DNA of 64,000 bases from Bacillota bacterium. Its GTDB lineage: Bacteria; Bacillota; Clostridia; Lachnospirales; Lachnospiraceae. Positions 9,336 through 19,051 of the stretch are shown here, one piece after another (the first letter of the stretch is position 1; each line of letters begins with the position of its first letter). The notes below the pieces were generated by a model. That model was not told the DNA's origin and ran no database searches. It was given only the letters and a program-made list of their open reading frames with translations. Location: the NCBI GenBank assembly GCA_023437715.1, contig JAEZFK010000082.1, positions 18,403-82,402 of the forward strand, given 5' to 3'. The position numbers were made by a program, and so were the translations under genes.

Positions 9336-11813
9336 TCATTTCAGAAACTCCACGTATCCCTGATTTCCGTTTACCCGGATACGGTCCCCGTCTTTGATGT
9401 GCTTCGTGGCGCCGGTTACGCCCACAACCGCGGGCAGGCCGTATTCCCTGGTGATGACTGCCCCGTGGGTTGCCATTCCTCCTATCTCTGTGACAAGGCC
9501 GCCCAGGGAGATAAAGACAGGGGTCCAGCTTGGATCAGTAAATCTTGTCACAAGAATATCGCCTTTTTCTATTTTATCCGCTTCCTTTATGTCCAGGATG
9601 ATCCTGGCTCTGCCTTCGGCGATGCCGTTTGATACGGCAAGACCGGGCAGCGCGCCCTTGGGAGCCTTGCGCTTATATTCGCCTTTTACCACTTCCCCGT
9701 CGGAGAACATGAGGCGGGGCGGGGTTAAGGAGGCGTATTTTTCGTAATCTGCCTTTATGGCGCTAATTTTTTCATAGTCAGGCTTATATTCCCCGGCAAA
9801 CAGGCCGGCCAGCTCCGGAAGGCCCAGGTAGAAAATGTCTTCCACACGTCTTAGTCTGCCCTCCTGGACCAGCTTTTTTGCTTCCCGGAGAATTGCCTGC
9901 TTGTATTCCCAGTAACGCTTCATCCAGTAATATTTGGGCGATTCCCGCAGGCCTAAGAAATTCCGGTAAAAGGACAGCTGCTTTGCCAGCTTACTGGCTT
10001 TTCGGACGCCCCATTTCTTTCTGGCAGCCAGAACCAGAGCCTTTACAGCCTCATCGCTTTCCTGTTTCCCCTGGAGGAGCCGTTGCTCGGCGTGGCCTTT
10101 GGGAAGCCGGATATCTGCCAGCACGGTTGGGAGAATCTTGAAAGGCTCCTCGGCAAACCGGGGCTTTGAAATATCAATCTCTCCCGGACAGCGCATTCCG
10201 TACCGCAGGAAAAATTCCTCAAAGGCCTTTGCGGCCTCGCCGCCATTCGGAAGCTTCCTTAATTCGTCAATACAAAAGGATTCTCCTGATGTTTCCAGGT
10301 ATTCCACCACCTCCGGGAAATCCCGGGCAGCGTCTGCGATGCGGCTGACGTAATAACCCATTTCCGAGGAAATATTTCCCTTTATGGATTTTGACACGTC
10401 AACACTTATGCTGTCCCGCCCCAGAAGGAGCTTTCCTGCTTTATCAATGGGCTTTGTGAGGAAGAAAGCGATTACAACGGGGCCCAGGCCCTCCGGATCA
10501 AACAGGCTTTTCATCATGGTGTCCGCGTCCTTTACGATATATTCGATCACCGCCCGGCCGGTGAGCCCCGAAAGCCCTTTCCTTGTTTTAGCGATCCCGG
10601 CCTCCATGCGCCTGTTGTAGCCGTCAATGACAGCCGGATCATTTTCCCGGTAGATACGGAATCCAGCGGCAAAACATTTGCCTATACCCTTTGGCATGGC
10701 AAAATCGCTTTTCTGGCCCCTGGGAATGGAACGGATATAATCCTTTCTCGCCAGAACCTGATGAAATGCACTGTTCATCAGCTCATCGGAGTTGGACAGC
10801 TTTAAGCGTACCAGGGCCTTTCCCATTGGACCTTTTAAGTTATGGGTGATTTCCATGTAGGGCCGGCCTCCCACTTCCGTGATTTTCATGGTTTTTGACA
10901 TCAGCCCCCAAAGGGACATGCCAAGGGGCAGCATGGTATCGGTCATCATCTGCAGATGGCCTACGGAGATGAAGCAGCGTTTAAATCCATCGGAGGAGGG
11001 GGGACAGGGAAACAGGGTGGTGATGCCCCGTGACTGGACGATGTAAAATTTTTGTCCGTCAAAGCACCATTCAATATCCTGAGGGCTGCCAAAGTTCTTC
11101 TCAATCTCTTTTCCCATGGCTGCCAGGGCGGTTACCTGTGAGTCGGTGAGGCAGGGCTTTGCGCCGCTCCTTTTCATTACGCCGTTCTTGATGGTCCATG
11201 TAACCGGCGTTTTGCGCCCGGACACCAGCTCTTCGCCTAAGCCTTCCACGGCTTCAATTGCTGTTGTAAACCGGTCCGAGGTCATGGGATCTGCGGTGAA
11301 CATGACGCCTGCTGCCTTTGCGGCCACCATTTTCTGTACGACCACAGCCATTTGGACTTCGTTTTCCTCAAATCCGTTTTTAGCCCGGTAGGAGACTGCC
11401 CGCTGATTATATAAGGAAGCAAAGCAGCGGACCACCGCCTTTGTCACGTCTTCAAGGCCGGAAACGTTCAAAAAGGTATCCTGCTGGCCGGCAAAGGAAG
11501 CGTCCGGCAGATCCTCTGCCGTGGCGGAGGAACGGACGGCAACGAAAGTCTGGTCCCCCAGCTCCCCGTAGGCGGCCTGGATCAGCTTTACGGCGTCCTC
11601 AGGCAGGGTCACCCCGGCGACAGCGGATTTCACATCGCCCTGGGCTTCCTTTACCACAGGAAAAATATATTTTTTAAAAAATTACGTTGTGATGATAAAG
11701 CCTCCCGGCACGCTTGCCGGGAGAAGATGGGACAGCCTCGCAAGGCTGGCGCCCTTGCCTCCTGACAGTTCAATGGAAGAAGCTTCCTTATCCTGGATTT
11801 TCAGTATATACAT
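9336..11813 (-). pseudogene. PEP-utilising phosphotransferase-like gene interrupted by an in-frame stop
   Basis: From the ATG at 11813 the frame reads MYILKIQDKEASSIELSGGK, the ATP-grasp N-terminus of the PEP synthase/rifampicin phosphotransferase superfamily. It meets a TAA at codon 44 (11684-11682), in PGGFIITT-stop-FFKKYIF. The same frame then continues without interruption for the rest of the protein (FVAVRSSATAEDLPDASFAGQQ) to a C-terminal phosphohistidine swivelling domain (ATHGAVITREYGLPAVVG) ending at 9336. The His domain is C-terminal, as in rifampicin phosphotransferases, not central as in PpsA. A single base change (for example GAA to TAA) explains the stop. Internal re-initiation at the GTG at 11657 would give 773 residues lacking the nucleotide-binding glycine loop. 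Its ATG overlaps the TetR stop (TAATG). Confidence 0.8.
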
Positions 11814-12424
11814 TACAGGTATTCCTCCTTATACAGATGAATTTTCAGCATGTGCGTGATTCTTTCAAATTCTTCGGTTATTTTGGCAAGATCACAGGAG
11901 CTCTCAGTCATTTCATGAGCATATCCTTCCGCCATGAGAAACATCATACGCATGATCACTTCAATGTCCACCCCTTCCTTGAATTTAGCCGTATCTTCCT
12001 CCTTAACCACCAGGCCGTAGGAAAGCCGCCGGGCATTGGGCATGATTTTTTTCGTGATGTCCGCCACCTCGCTGTCGTTTTCCCCGAACATGCTGATGAG
12101 GAATTTCAATATGTGAGGGTGCTTTTCCAGTATGCCCATTTTCATCCGGGAGGCTGCAAGGATGCGCTCAAATAAATCGCTGCAGCCATCAATTTCATTG
12201 CGCCTGTAAGAATCGAGAATAACATTTCCTGCGTATTCTGATAGGTATAAATACAGATCCCTTTTGGTTCCGAAATAGTGGAACAGCATGGGCTTGGATA
12301 TTCCGCAGCTTTGGGCGATGTCGCCCATGGAAGCCTTCTTGTATCCGTGCCTGCCGAAGCATTTTAATGCCGCCTCAAGGATGGGAAGCTGTTTTTCCTC
12401 TGAAAGTTCTTTGAATTTTTCCAT
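11813..12424 (-). CDS. TetR/AcrR-family transcriptional regulator
   Basis: The 203-residue repressor has an N-terminal helix-turn-helix (about residues 27-48; ASMGDIAQSCGISKPMLFHY) of TetR type and a divergent C-terminal ligand domain. Its stop codon overlaps the start of the phosphotransferase-like gene (TAATG), so it leads a five-gene operon with the two exporter permeases and ATPase. Two 19-base operator-like arms flank its promoter, which indicates autoregulation. It probably senses a toxic compound exported or modified by the operon; the ligand is not known. Confidence 0.9.
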   Translation of the reverse strand: MEKFKELSEEKQLPILEAALKCFGRHGYKKASMGDIAQSCGISKPMLFHYFGTKRDLYLYLSEYAGNVILDSYRRNEIDGCSDLFERILAASRMKMGILEKHPHILKFLISMFGENDSEVADITKKIMPNARRLSYGLVVKEEDTAKFKEGVDIEVIMRMMFLMAEGYAHEMTESSCDLAKITEEFERITHMLKIHLYKEEYL

Positions 12425-12444
12425 TTGCTCACCTCTGAAAATAT

Positions 12445-12499
12445 ATTGACCGAATCGGTTTATGGGCTGATTATAGCACTATAAACCGATTCGGTCAAT
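12445..12499 (-). promoter_or_regulatory. Autoregulatory promoter with two TetR operator arms
   Basis: ATTGACCGAATCGGTTTAT at 12445-12463 and its exact reverse complement at 12481-12499 form a perfect 19-base inverted repeat with a 17-base spacer. Each arm holds the odd palindrome ACCGA-A-TCGGT. On the minus strand, TTGACC (12498-12493) inside one arm and TATAAT (12475-12470) in the spacer are 17 bases apart, so one arm covers the -35 box and the other the predicted transcription start. Confidence 0.8.
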
Positions 12500-12560
12500 A
12501 TGAGTAATTTTATCTTTTTTTGAATTATTTGTATCATCATCCATAGAATGGATGGGACCC

Positions 12561-13985
12561 TTAAGGGGCGGCTGTTTTTCCGCCGCTTAGCAGATGGCCC
12601 TTTAAATATTCGGACGGCGAGATTCCCGTACTTTTTAAGAAAACCTTGGTAAAATACCTGGTGCTGAAATATCCCACCCGCTCGGCAGTATCCCGGACCG
12701 TGGCGGTATGTCCTCCGGACATCAGCTCCATTGCCTTTTTAATGCGGACGCCGGTTAAATGGTCCACGAATTTTTCTCCTGTCTTCATCTTATAGATCTT
12801 GCTTAAGTAATTAGGAGAAATATCAATCTTATCCGCAATGGTATTGATCCCGATCTGGTCCATATAATGTTCCTCAACATAGGCATTGATTTTATCAATT
12901 AAATCAACGGCCTGGTTCTGGGAAGTCATCTGCTTTAAAAAATCCACCAGCTGGTGAAAGGAGACGATGCTTGCGGCTGTCCCTGATTCCATTGTGAGAA
13001 TGCGGTTTAAGGAATCGTCACAAAGCTCAAGAATCCTTTTCTCATTGGGAAAGTGGGAAAGTGTCTGAAGGAGATTCTGAAAGCCCATAACATCATCCGC
13101 CTGGCGGGCCATTAAAAGCTTTTCCAGCAAATCGGAAAAGGGCAGGAGGGGAGAGAAGGACTGCCGCTCTTTCTCGGATAAGACCGATCCAAGGCCCACG
13201 CAAAGGCGCAGGCTTTCCTCTTTCTGAACGGACTCGAACTGGGCAAACAGTTCTGGAAGATCCCCGGCGGAAATATGAAATCCGGTTGCCACACATCCGC
13301 TGGTCCGGTGGAATTTAGCCAGTTCTGACTGGAACTCCTCAGCCGGGATCACTGTGCTGGTAAGATAACAGAGTTCCCCAGTAGGTAAGAATGTAAATGT
13401 AAACCGGGCGCCGTGACGGGAGGAGATGGAAGAGAGCAGGGCATTTAACTCATCCAAATCGTTTTTAAAGGTTTCCTTATGATAATGATCCACATAAAAA
13501 AGAACCGCTGTATAAGGGGGAAGAACGTACCGGGGAGTCTGTAAAAACCGGATGGAGGTGTGAAGGTCAAGGATTTTCTCAAATTCCAGTTCATAATCCT
13601 TTTTCAGTATGAGCTCCCGCTCTCCGAAAATGGAGGCTGCCTTTTCCATGGTGGCTTTCACCTCCTCAAGGCTGGCCGGCTTAAGGAGATAATCGAGGGC
13701 TCCCAGCCTTAAGGCCTCCTGGGCATAGGAAAATTCCGCATACCCGGTCAGCATGACCACCGAGATTTTTTGCTCGTAAAACCGGGAAAATGCCTGGAGC
13801 CCGGAGAGCAGCGGCATGTGGATGTCCAGGAAAATCAAGTCCGGCACATCTTTTTCCAGTTGCTTTAAAAGTTTTTCTCCGTTTTCCGCTTCAAAAAACT
13901 GGTGCATGTTGGGATAAAGCTCCTCAATCATGCTTTTTAGCCCAAGGCGGATGAGGCGTTCATCATCAGCTAAAAGAATTTTCAT
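12561..13985 (-). CDS. YesN-type response regulator with AraC DNA-binding domain
   Basis: The 474-residue regulator has a receiver domain (residues 1-120; phospho-acceptor Asp in LIFLDIHMPLLSG, Lys in LLKPASLEEV), a central region of unclear fold, and a C-terminal AraC/XylS pair of helix-turn-helices (about 370-465; INTIADKIDISPNYLSKIYK and TAERVGYFSTRYFTKVF). It overlaps the YesM-like kinase by four bases. The divergent sugar transporter and alpha-galactosidase genes are the likely targets. Confidence 0.92.
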   Translation of the reverse strand: MKILLADDERLIRLGLKSMIEELYPNMHQFFEAENGEKLLKQLEKDVPDLIFLDIHMPLLSGLQAFSRFYEQKISVVMLTGYAEFSYAQEALRLGALDYLLKPASLEEVKATMEKAASIFGERELILKKDYELEFEKILDLHTSIRFLQTPRYVLPPYTAVLFYVDHYHKETFKNDLDELNALLSSISSRHGARFTFTFLPTGELCYLTSTVIPAEEFQSELAKFHRTSGCVATGFHISAGDLPELFAQFESVQKEESLRLCVGLGSVLSEKERQSFSPLLPFSDLLEKLLMARQADDVMGFQNLLQTLSHFPNEKRILELCDDSLNRILTMESGTAASIVSFHQLVDFLKQMTSQNQAVDLIDKINAYVEEHYMDQIGINTIADKIDISPNYLSKIYKMKTGEKFVDHLTGVRIKKAMELMSGGHTATVRDTAERVGYFSTRYFTKVFLKSTGISPSEYLKGHLLSGGKTAAP

Positions 13986-15742
13986 GCAGGGGTTCCTCCT
14001 TCCAGGGGTATTTTGATTGTCATGGAGGTAATATCTCCGGTAAGATTTATTTCAAAGGAAGCATGAGGGTGGAAAATTTTTATCCGGTTTTCCACATTTC
14101 TTATGCCAACCTTTCCATCGGAATATACCTCCTGAATGTTAATGGGAATCCCGTTATTTTGGGTTTCCAGAATCAGGGTATGATTCTTAACAGAGGCGGA
14201 AATGGAGATGGTGATGGAAATGCCTTCCCCCTCCATTCCATGCTTTAAGGCATTCTCCACAAGGGGCTGAATGAGAAGCCTTGGAATGGAAATATTCTTC
14301 GCCTCTTCCTCCATGGAGCTTGTGAAGGTCAGGCGGTCATCATACCGTATTTTAAGGAGATTGCAGTACTGGATGCAGAATTCAAATTCTTCCTGTACGG
14401 TGGTCAGCTTTGCATTGCTGCAGGTATAGCGGAAGATCCGGGTCAGCTGGATAATGCTGTCCTCCAGCTCCTTTTTCATCCCGATCCGGTTCATGGACAG
14501 GAAGCAGTTTAAGGTATTGTAGAGAAAGTGGGGGTTGACCTGGCTTTGAAGGGCCCGGTATTCCGCTTCCTGACGGTCGATCTCATATTTATAGGACCGG
14601 TCAATGTAAAGCTGAAGCTTCTGGATCATCTCATTTAAATTCTCCGCAATCAGGGACAATTCTTCCGTGTTAAAGGAATCATTCTGCAAAAGGTCTGTGT
14701 CGGGAACAGAGGCCTCCAAGTCTCCCCGCGCCACCTTTTTCATGGTATTTAAAATGGAATTTAAGGCAAGGGCGGTCTTTTTTGAGTTGGAGCGGAAGAT
14801 GGAGAATGCGGCCAGAATGGAGATAAGGCTTAAAACTGCAGCCAGGCCCCAGACAATGGATACCTCCTTAAAAGTATCATTTTGGGAGGAGACAAAAATA
14901 AGCTGCCAGGGCATCCCTGAAATATCGCTTTTGTACAGGCGGTAAGTATCGGAATCAGTCTCTATGGTGCTTTCCGCGGAAGGAAGCCTTTCAATGACTT
15001 TTTCCTCCACCTTTCCCACCTGGTAAACAGGAGTCCCGTCCGGGCCGGTGATGACAAAGCCTGAATTCTCGCTTAGGCTTACGCTGCTGAAAATGTCCTT
15101 GATGATTTTGTCGGAGGCATCGATCCGGATGACGCCCAGCTTCCGCTTGGTGTACACGTTGCGGACCGTATGAAGGGCGGAAATGACCGTTGTCTCAGAG
15201 CGGATATAAGGGGGCGCCTCAGAAACCATAAAGTAATATGGTTCGGTTGTATTTAAAACCTGCTGATACCAGGGCTGAAGCTCATATGGGTAGTCCGTGG
15301 TGCTGATTAAGTCGCTGTTTTTTGTTGCGGTGACCATGATGTGGTTGTCCGGGTTTACAGGCATGAAAGAAACTGCCAGGATATCCTCTCTTGCAGTGTT
15401 TAAAATGCGCTGTATGGACGTGGTATAATTTTGCCGGTGACGCTCGATCCGGTAGTCCAAAGAACCTTCTTTTGTATATTTCCCGTTATCAACGGCTGCA
15501 AAAAAGTTCAGGATATCATCATAAATATAAGGGGTAAGGGCCAGCCTTTTTAAGTCGGACACATAGGTGCTTAAATTGGTTGAGATGGAATAAAGGGAGG
15601 TTGAAAAGTATTTTTCATTGTTCCTGTAAATCCTGTTCTGAAAGTAAAAGGCAAGTATAGTGGCCATGATGATAATGGGTAAAACAGTGCTGACGAGAAA
15701 CAGAGCTAAAAACCGGTTTTGAAAGCTCTGGCGTTTTTTCAT
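13982..15742 (-). CDS. YesM-type sensor histidine kinase
   Basis: The 586-residue membrane kinase has an N-terminal membrane helix (about 12-33), a large external Cache-like sensor region (about 35-295), a second helix (about 298-318), a HAMP segment, and the His_kinase domain with EYRALQSQVNPHFLYNTLNC, an N box (IQPLVENALKHGM) and a HATPase domain. This order is typical of YesM/LytS-class kinases that sense sugars or their binding proteins. The gene is divergent from the solute-binding-protein gene at 15928. Confidence 0.92.
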   Translation of the reverse strand: MKKRQSFQNRFLALFLVSTVLPIIIMATILAFYFQNRIYRNNEKYFSTSLYSISTNLSTYVSDLKRLALTPYIYDDILNFFAAVDNGKYTKEGSLDYRIERHRQNYTTSIQRILNTAREDILAVSFMPVNPDNHIMVTATKNSDLISTTDYPYELQPWYQQVLNTTEPYYFMVSEAPPYIRSETTVISALHTVRNVYTKRKLGVIRIDASDKIIKDIFSSVSLSENSGFVITGPDGTPVYQVGKVEEKVIERLPSAESTIETDSDTYRLYKSDISGMPWQLIFVSSQNDTFKEVSIVWGLAAVLSLISILAAFSIFRSNSKKTALALNSILNTMKKVARGDLEASVPDTDLLQNDSFNTEELSLIAENLNEMIQKLQLYIDRSYKYEIDRQEAEYRALQSQVNPHFLYNTLNCFLSMNRIGMKKELEDSIIQLTRIFRYTCSNAKLTTVQEEFEFCIQYCNLLKIRYDDRLTFTSSMEEEAKNISIPRLLIQPLVENALKHGMEGEGISITISISASVKNHTLILETQNNGIPINIQEVYSDGKVGIRNVENRIKIFHPHASFEINLTGDITSMTIKIPLEGGTPA

Positions 15743-15927
15743 ATTAGGTCACCTCCTGGGCCTATATTGTATCCATATTATATACGTTTTTCAATCCCCT
15801 ATGAGGAAAATGATAGAAATGAGCCTGAAAGTGTAGATTTGAGTATCTTACAGAATCAAAAGGACTATGCTAAACTAAGGATACAAAATAGCCGGCTAAA
15901 AAAATATGAACATAAGGGAGAATTTTT

Positions 15928-17256
15928 ATGAAGAAGTTAGCACTTGCCTCACTGGCAGGTTTCCTTGCAGTCAGCATGATCGGCTGCTCCAAGGCTCCTC
16001 AGGAGCCTGTGGAGACAACCACAGCGGCTGTGACAGAAGCAGCAAAAGAAACAGAAACCAAAGGGAATGCAGTTGCCCCCACAGGTGTTACCATTGAATT
16101 TTTGTATAACTTAAACGGGGAATCCGTCAGCGACGCCATTCAGGATGTTTGCAAGCAGTTTACAGAGGAAACGGGAATCGGCGTGGAAGCAGTTATGCCG
16201 GGAGCCAATTTTTCTGATATCATGAAGACCAGAATGGCCTCCAACCAGCTTCCTGATGTGTGGACAACCCATGGCTGGGCTGTTGCAAGATATGCGGAAT
16301 ATTTATCCCCTTTAAATGATTTTGACTTTGCATCCCATATTTCCCCAAGCATTAAGGGACAGGTTACCGATGACCAGGGAAATCTTTACACCCTTCCCAT
16401 TGACATGGATTTAACCGGAATGATCTACAACGAAAATGTTCTGGAAGAAGCCGGTGTGAATGTAGACGACATCAAAACCTGGGCTGATTTTGAAGCGGCC
16501 TGCGACAAGATCAAGGCAGCAGGCCTTACCCCCATCCAGCTGGGCGGAAAAGACAGCTACACCATGGGAAATATGATGGATTTCGTAGCGCCTACCCTGA
16601 TCACAAATGAGGATGATGCCGCTCAGGCAGCTCTTTTAGACGGCAGCTTTGACTGGAGCAAGTGGAACGTGGTTGTAAACCAGATTGATTCCTGGAGACA
16701 GAAGGGCTACTTCAATACAGATGCCGTTACCGCAGATTTCATGACCGGTATTAAGGCGCTTGCGGCCGATAAGGCGGCGTTCATGTTCACCGCAGCCAGC
16801 GGAATCACGGAAACCTATGTTCAGAACCCTGACACAAAGATGGGCTTTATGCCTCTTCCCGCAAGAGAAGAAGGGTTAAAGAGATCCTTAATGACAGGTG
16901 AGCACTTTGCAGTGGGAATGTCAAAGACCACAGAGCATCCGGAGGAAGTAAAGCAGTTTATGGAATTCCTTGCCCGGGAAGACATCAGCTCTTACCTTGC
17001 AACAAAATGCGGCATGCCGTCCGGACTTGACAACGTAGTGAGCGATACAGGAAGACTGGCTCCTTTCTATGACAAATATGCAAATGACAGTTCCATCTTA
17101 AACATTCCGTATTTTGACAGAAAATACCTTCCCAGCGGTATGTGGAACGACCTCTGCGTAACAGGAGCAGCCATTGTTTCAGGACAGTCCGATGCCCTGA
17201 CCGTTGCAGTAGACCAGATGAAGACAAGCTATGAGGAAAAGAAAGCACAGGAGTAA
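15928..17256 (+). CDS. Extracellular sugar-binding lipoprotein of an ABC transporter
   Basis: The 442-residue family-1 solute-binding protein carries a lipoprotein signal (MKKLALASLAGFLAVSMIGC, lipid-attachment Cys at residue 20), a Thr/Ala/Glu-rich linker, and the fold signatures LPDVWTTHGWAVARYAEYLSP and GMIYNENVLEEAGV. AGGGAG lies upstream of the ATG. It captures an oligosaccharide outside the cell and delivers it to the two downstream permeases. The neighbouring GH36 enzyme suggests alpha-galactosides such as raffinose, melibiose or stachyose. The lipobox has Met at -3 in place of Leu. Confidence 0.92.
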   Translation: MKKLALASLAGFLAVSMIGCSKAPQEPVETTTAAVTEAAKETETKGNAVAPTGVTIEFLYNLNGESVSDAIQDVCKQFTEETGIGVEAVMPGANFSDIMKTRMASNQLPDVWTTHGWAVARYAEYLSPLNDFDFASHISPSIKGQVTDDQGNLYTLPIDMDLTGMIYNENVLEEAGVNVDDIKTWADFEAACDKIKAAGLTPIQLGGKDSYTMGNMMDFVAPTLITNEDDAAQAALLDGSFDWSKWNVVVNQIDSWRQKGYFNTDAVTADFMTGIKALAADKAAFMFTAASGITETYVQNPDTKMGFMPLPAREEGLKRSLMTGEHFAVGMSKTTEHPEEVKQFMEFLAREDISSYLATKCGMPSGLDNVVSDTGRLAPFYDKYANDSSILNIPYFDRKYLPSGMWNDLCVTGAAIVSGQSDALTVAVDQMKTSYEEKKAQE

Positions 17257-17258
17257 AC

Positions 17259-18131
17259 ATGAAGATTCAGAAAAAATCAGCGATCAATCTGTTTTATATT
17301 CCGGCAGTGGTACTGTTTCTTGTTTTTGTAATTTATCCCTTTGTCCAGGGTATCCGGCTGTCCTTTACCAACTGGAATGGATATTCCCAGACAATGAAGT
17401 ATGTGGGGATTAAGAATTACATCAGATTGTTTCAGGATGCAAATGTAAAGACAGCACTGGTCAATACACTTATTTACGGCGTTATGAGTACTGTAATCCA
17501 GAACATACTGGGACTTGGCTATGCGTTATTTTTAAATACAAAGTTTAAGGGGCGTTCCCTTGTCAGAACGATTATCTACATGCCGGTTATGATTGCTCCG
17601 CTGATTATGGGTTACATCATGTACTTCTTCTTTCAGTATGACGGAGGTGCGGTCAATGATATTCTGACCGCTCTCCACATGGAGCCGGTGGATTTACTGG
17701 TTCATTCAGGAACTGCCATTAATATCATCGTTTTGGTAAACTCCTTACAGTTTGTGGGCGTGGCCATGGTCATCTACCTGGCAGGGCTTCAGAATGTGCC
17801 GGCCATGTATTATGAGGCGGCCATGATTGACGGAGCCACTTTCTGGGAACGTTTTAAGCACATTACCATTCCCCTGCTGATGCCTGCCATATCCTCTTCT
17901 ACCATCTTAAACCTGATCGGAGGCTTAAAGCTCTTTGACCTGGTTATGGCACTTACAAGCGGAGGACCGGGCTTCAGCACCCATTCCCTGTCCACTCTGG
18001 TTACAAACCAGTATTTTTCAGCCCAGTCCGCAGGATACGCTTCAGCAATCGGAATCTTTACATTCCTGCTGATTATGATTATCAGCAATGTGGTCATGGG
18101 GTATTTTGACAGGAAGGAGGTGGATGCGTAA
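17259..18131 (+). CDS. Sugar ABC transporter permease (MalF/UgpA type)
   Basis: The 290-residue protein has six membrane helices and the EAA loop YYEAAMIDGATFWERFKHIT that contacts the ATPase. It follows the binding-protein gene by two bases and overlaps the MalG-type permease by one base. No ATPase gene is in the cluster, so a shared MsmK/UgpC-type ATPase encoded elsewhere is expected. Confidence 0.93.
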   Translation: MKIQKKSAINLFYIPAVVLFLVFVIYPFVQGIRLSFTNWNGYSQTMKYVGIKNYIRLFQDANVKTALVNTLIYGVMSTVIQNILGLGYALFLNTKFKGRSLVRTIIYMPVMIAPLIMGYIMYFFFQYDGGAVNDILTALHMEPVDLLVHSGTAINIIVLVNSLQFVGVAMVIYLAGLQNVPAMYYEAAMIDGATFWERFKHITIPLLMPAISSSTILNLIGGLKLFDLVMALTSGGPGFSTHSLSTLVTNQYFSAQSAGYASAIGIFTFLLIMIISNVVMGYFDRKEVDA

Positions 18132-18952
18132 TGAAAGGATCAAGAGTTTCCAATGCCTGGAAGTATGTCCTGGCCCTAATCATCATTGTAATCCACTTTG
18201 TTCCCATTTATATGGTGGTTGCCATCGCTTTTAAATCCCCATATGACCATTCTTCCAGATGGGCCTTTCCGGGATACCTTTACTTAAAAAACATTTACAC
18301 CGCCCTGGAGCGGGGAGGAATGTTCCTGGCCCTTAAAAATACCGTAATCATCAGCGGTGTGGCAATTCTGTTTATTGTGGTGGTAGGGGCCATGGCTGCT
18401 TACCCTCTTGCCAGGAATAAAAGCAGGCTGAACAACCTGGTGAAAGGGTTCATTATGGGCGTTATGATGATTCCGCCCTTAAGCATTCTGGTTCCCTTAT
18501 ATTCCTTTATGGCAAAGATACAGGGAATCAATTCCTACTGGGGCATGATCGTGACCTTAATCACTTTCCAGCTTCCCACCAGCATCTTTTTGTTTTCCAG
18601 CTTTATTACCAGCATTCCGGTTGCCCTTGAGGAAGCGGCGGCAATCGACGGCTGCGGGCCCTTCCAGACGTTTTTCAGGATCATTATGCCTCAGTTAAAG
18701 CCGGTAACCGCGTCTGTCATCATCATCACCGGCGTGAACTGCTGGAACAATTACCAGTTTGCCTTATACTTACTCCAGTCCCCCAAGATCAAGACCATCA
18801 CTCTGGCTATTGCAGGTTTCTTTTCCGCAGACTCGGCCAATGTCAACGGAGCGGCGGCGGCTGCCTTTATCGGGATACTTCCCATGGTCGTGGTGTTCCT
18901 GTTCTTACAGAAATACTTTATCCAGGGCATGGTGGACAGTGCCATCAAGTAA
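18131..18952 (+). CDS. Sugar ABC transporter permease (MalG/UgpE type)
   Basis: The 273-residue protein has six membrane helices and the EAA motif LEEAAAIDGCGPFQTFFRII. Its ATG shares a base with the preceding stop. It pairs with the MalF-type permease to form the transmembrane channel of the predicted alpha-galactoside importer. Confidence 0.93.
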   Translation: MKGSRVSNAWKYVLALIIIVIHFVPIYMVVAIAFKSPYDHSSRWAFPGYLYLKNIYTALERGGMFLALKNTVIISGVAILFIVVVGAMAAYPLARNKSRLNNLVKGFIMGVMMIPPLSILVPLYSFMAKIQGINSYWGMIVTLITFQLPTSIFLFSSFITSIPVALEEAAAIDGCGPFQTFFRIIMPQLKPVTASVIIITGVNCWNNYQFALYLLQSPKIKTITLAIAGFFSADSANVNGAAAAAFIGILPMVVVFLFLQKYFIQGMVDSAIK

Positions 18953-19051
18953 CAGGAAAATAAAATAATTAAATAGGATTCAGAAAAGAAAAGCGGGGAT
19001 CGGACAGACTTCCGCTTTCTTTCTAAAATTATTGAAAGATTGAGGTTCATT

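Noticed and set aside
9336..11657. Annotating the gene as PEP synthase
   Set aside because: The phosphohistidine domain is at the C-terminus and no PEP-binding TIM barrel follows, so PpsA function is not supported.
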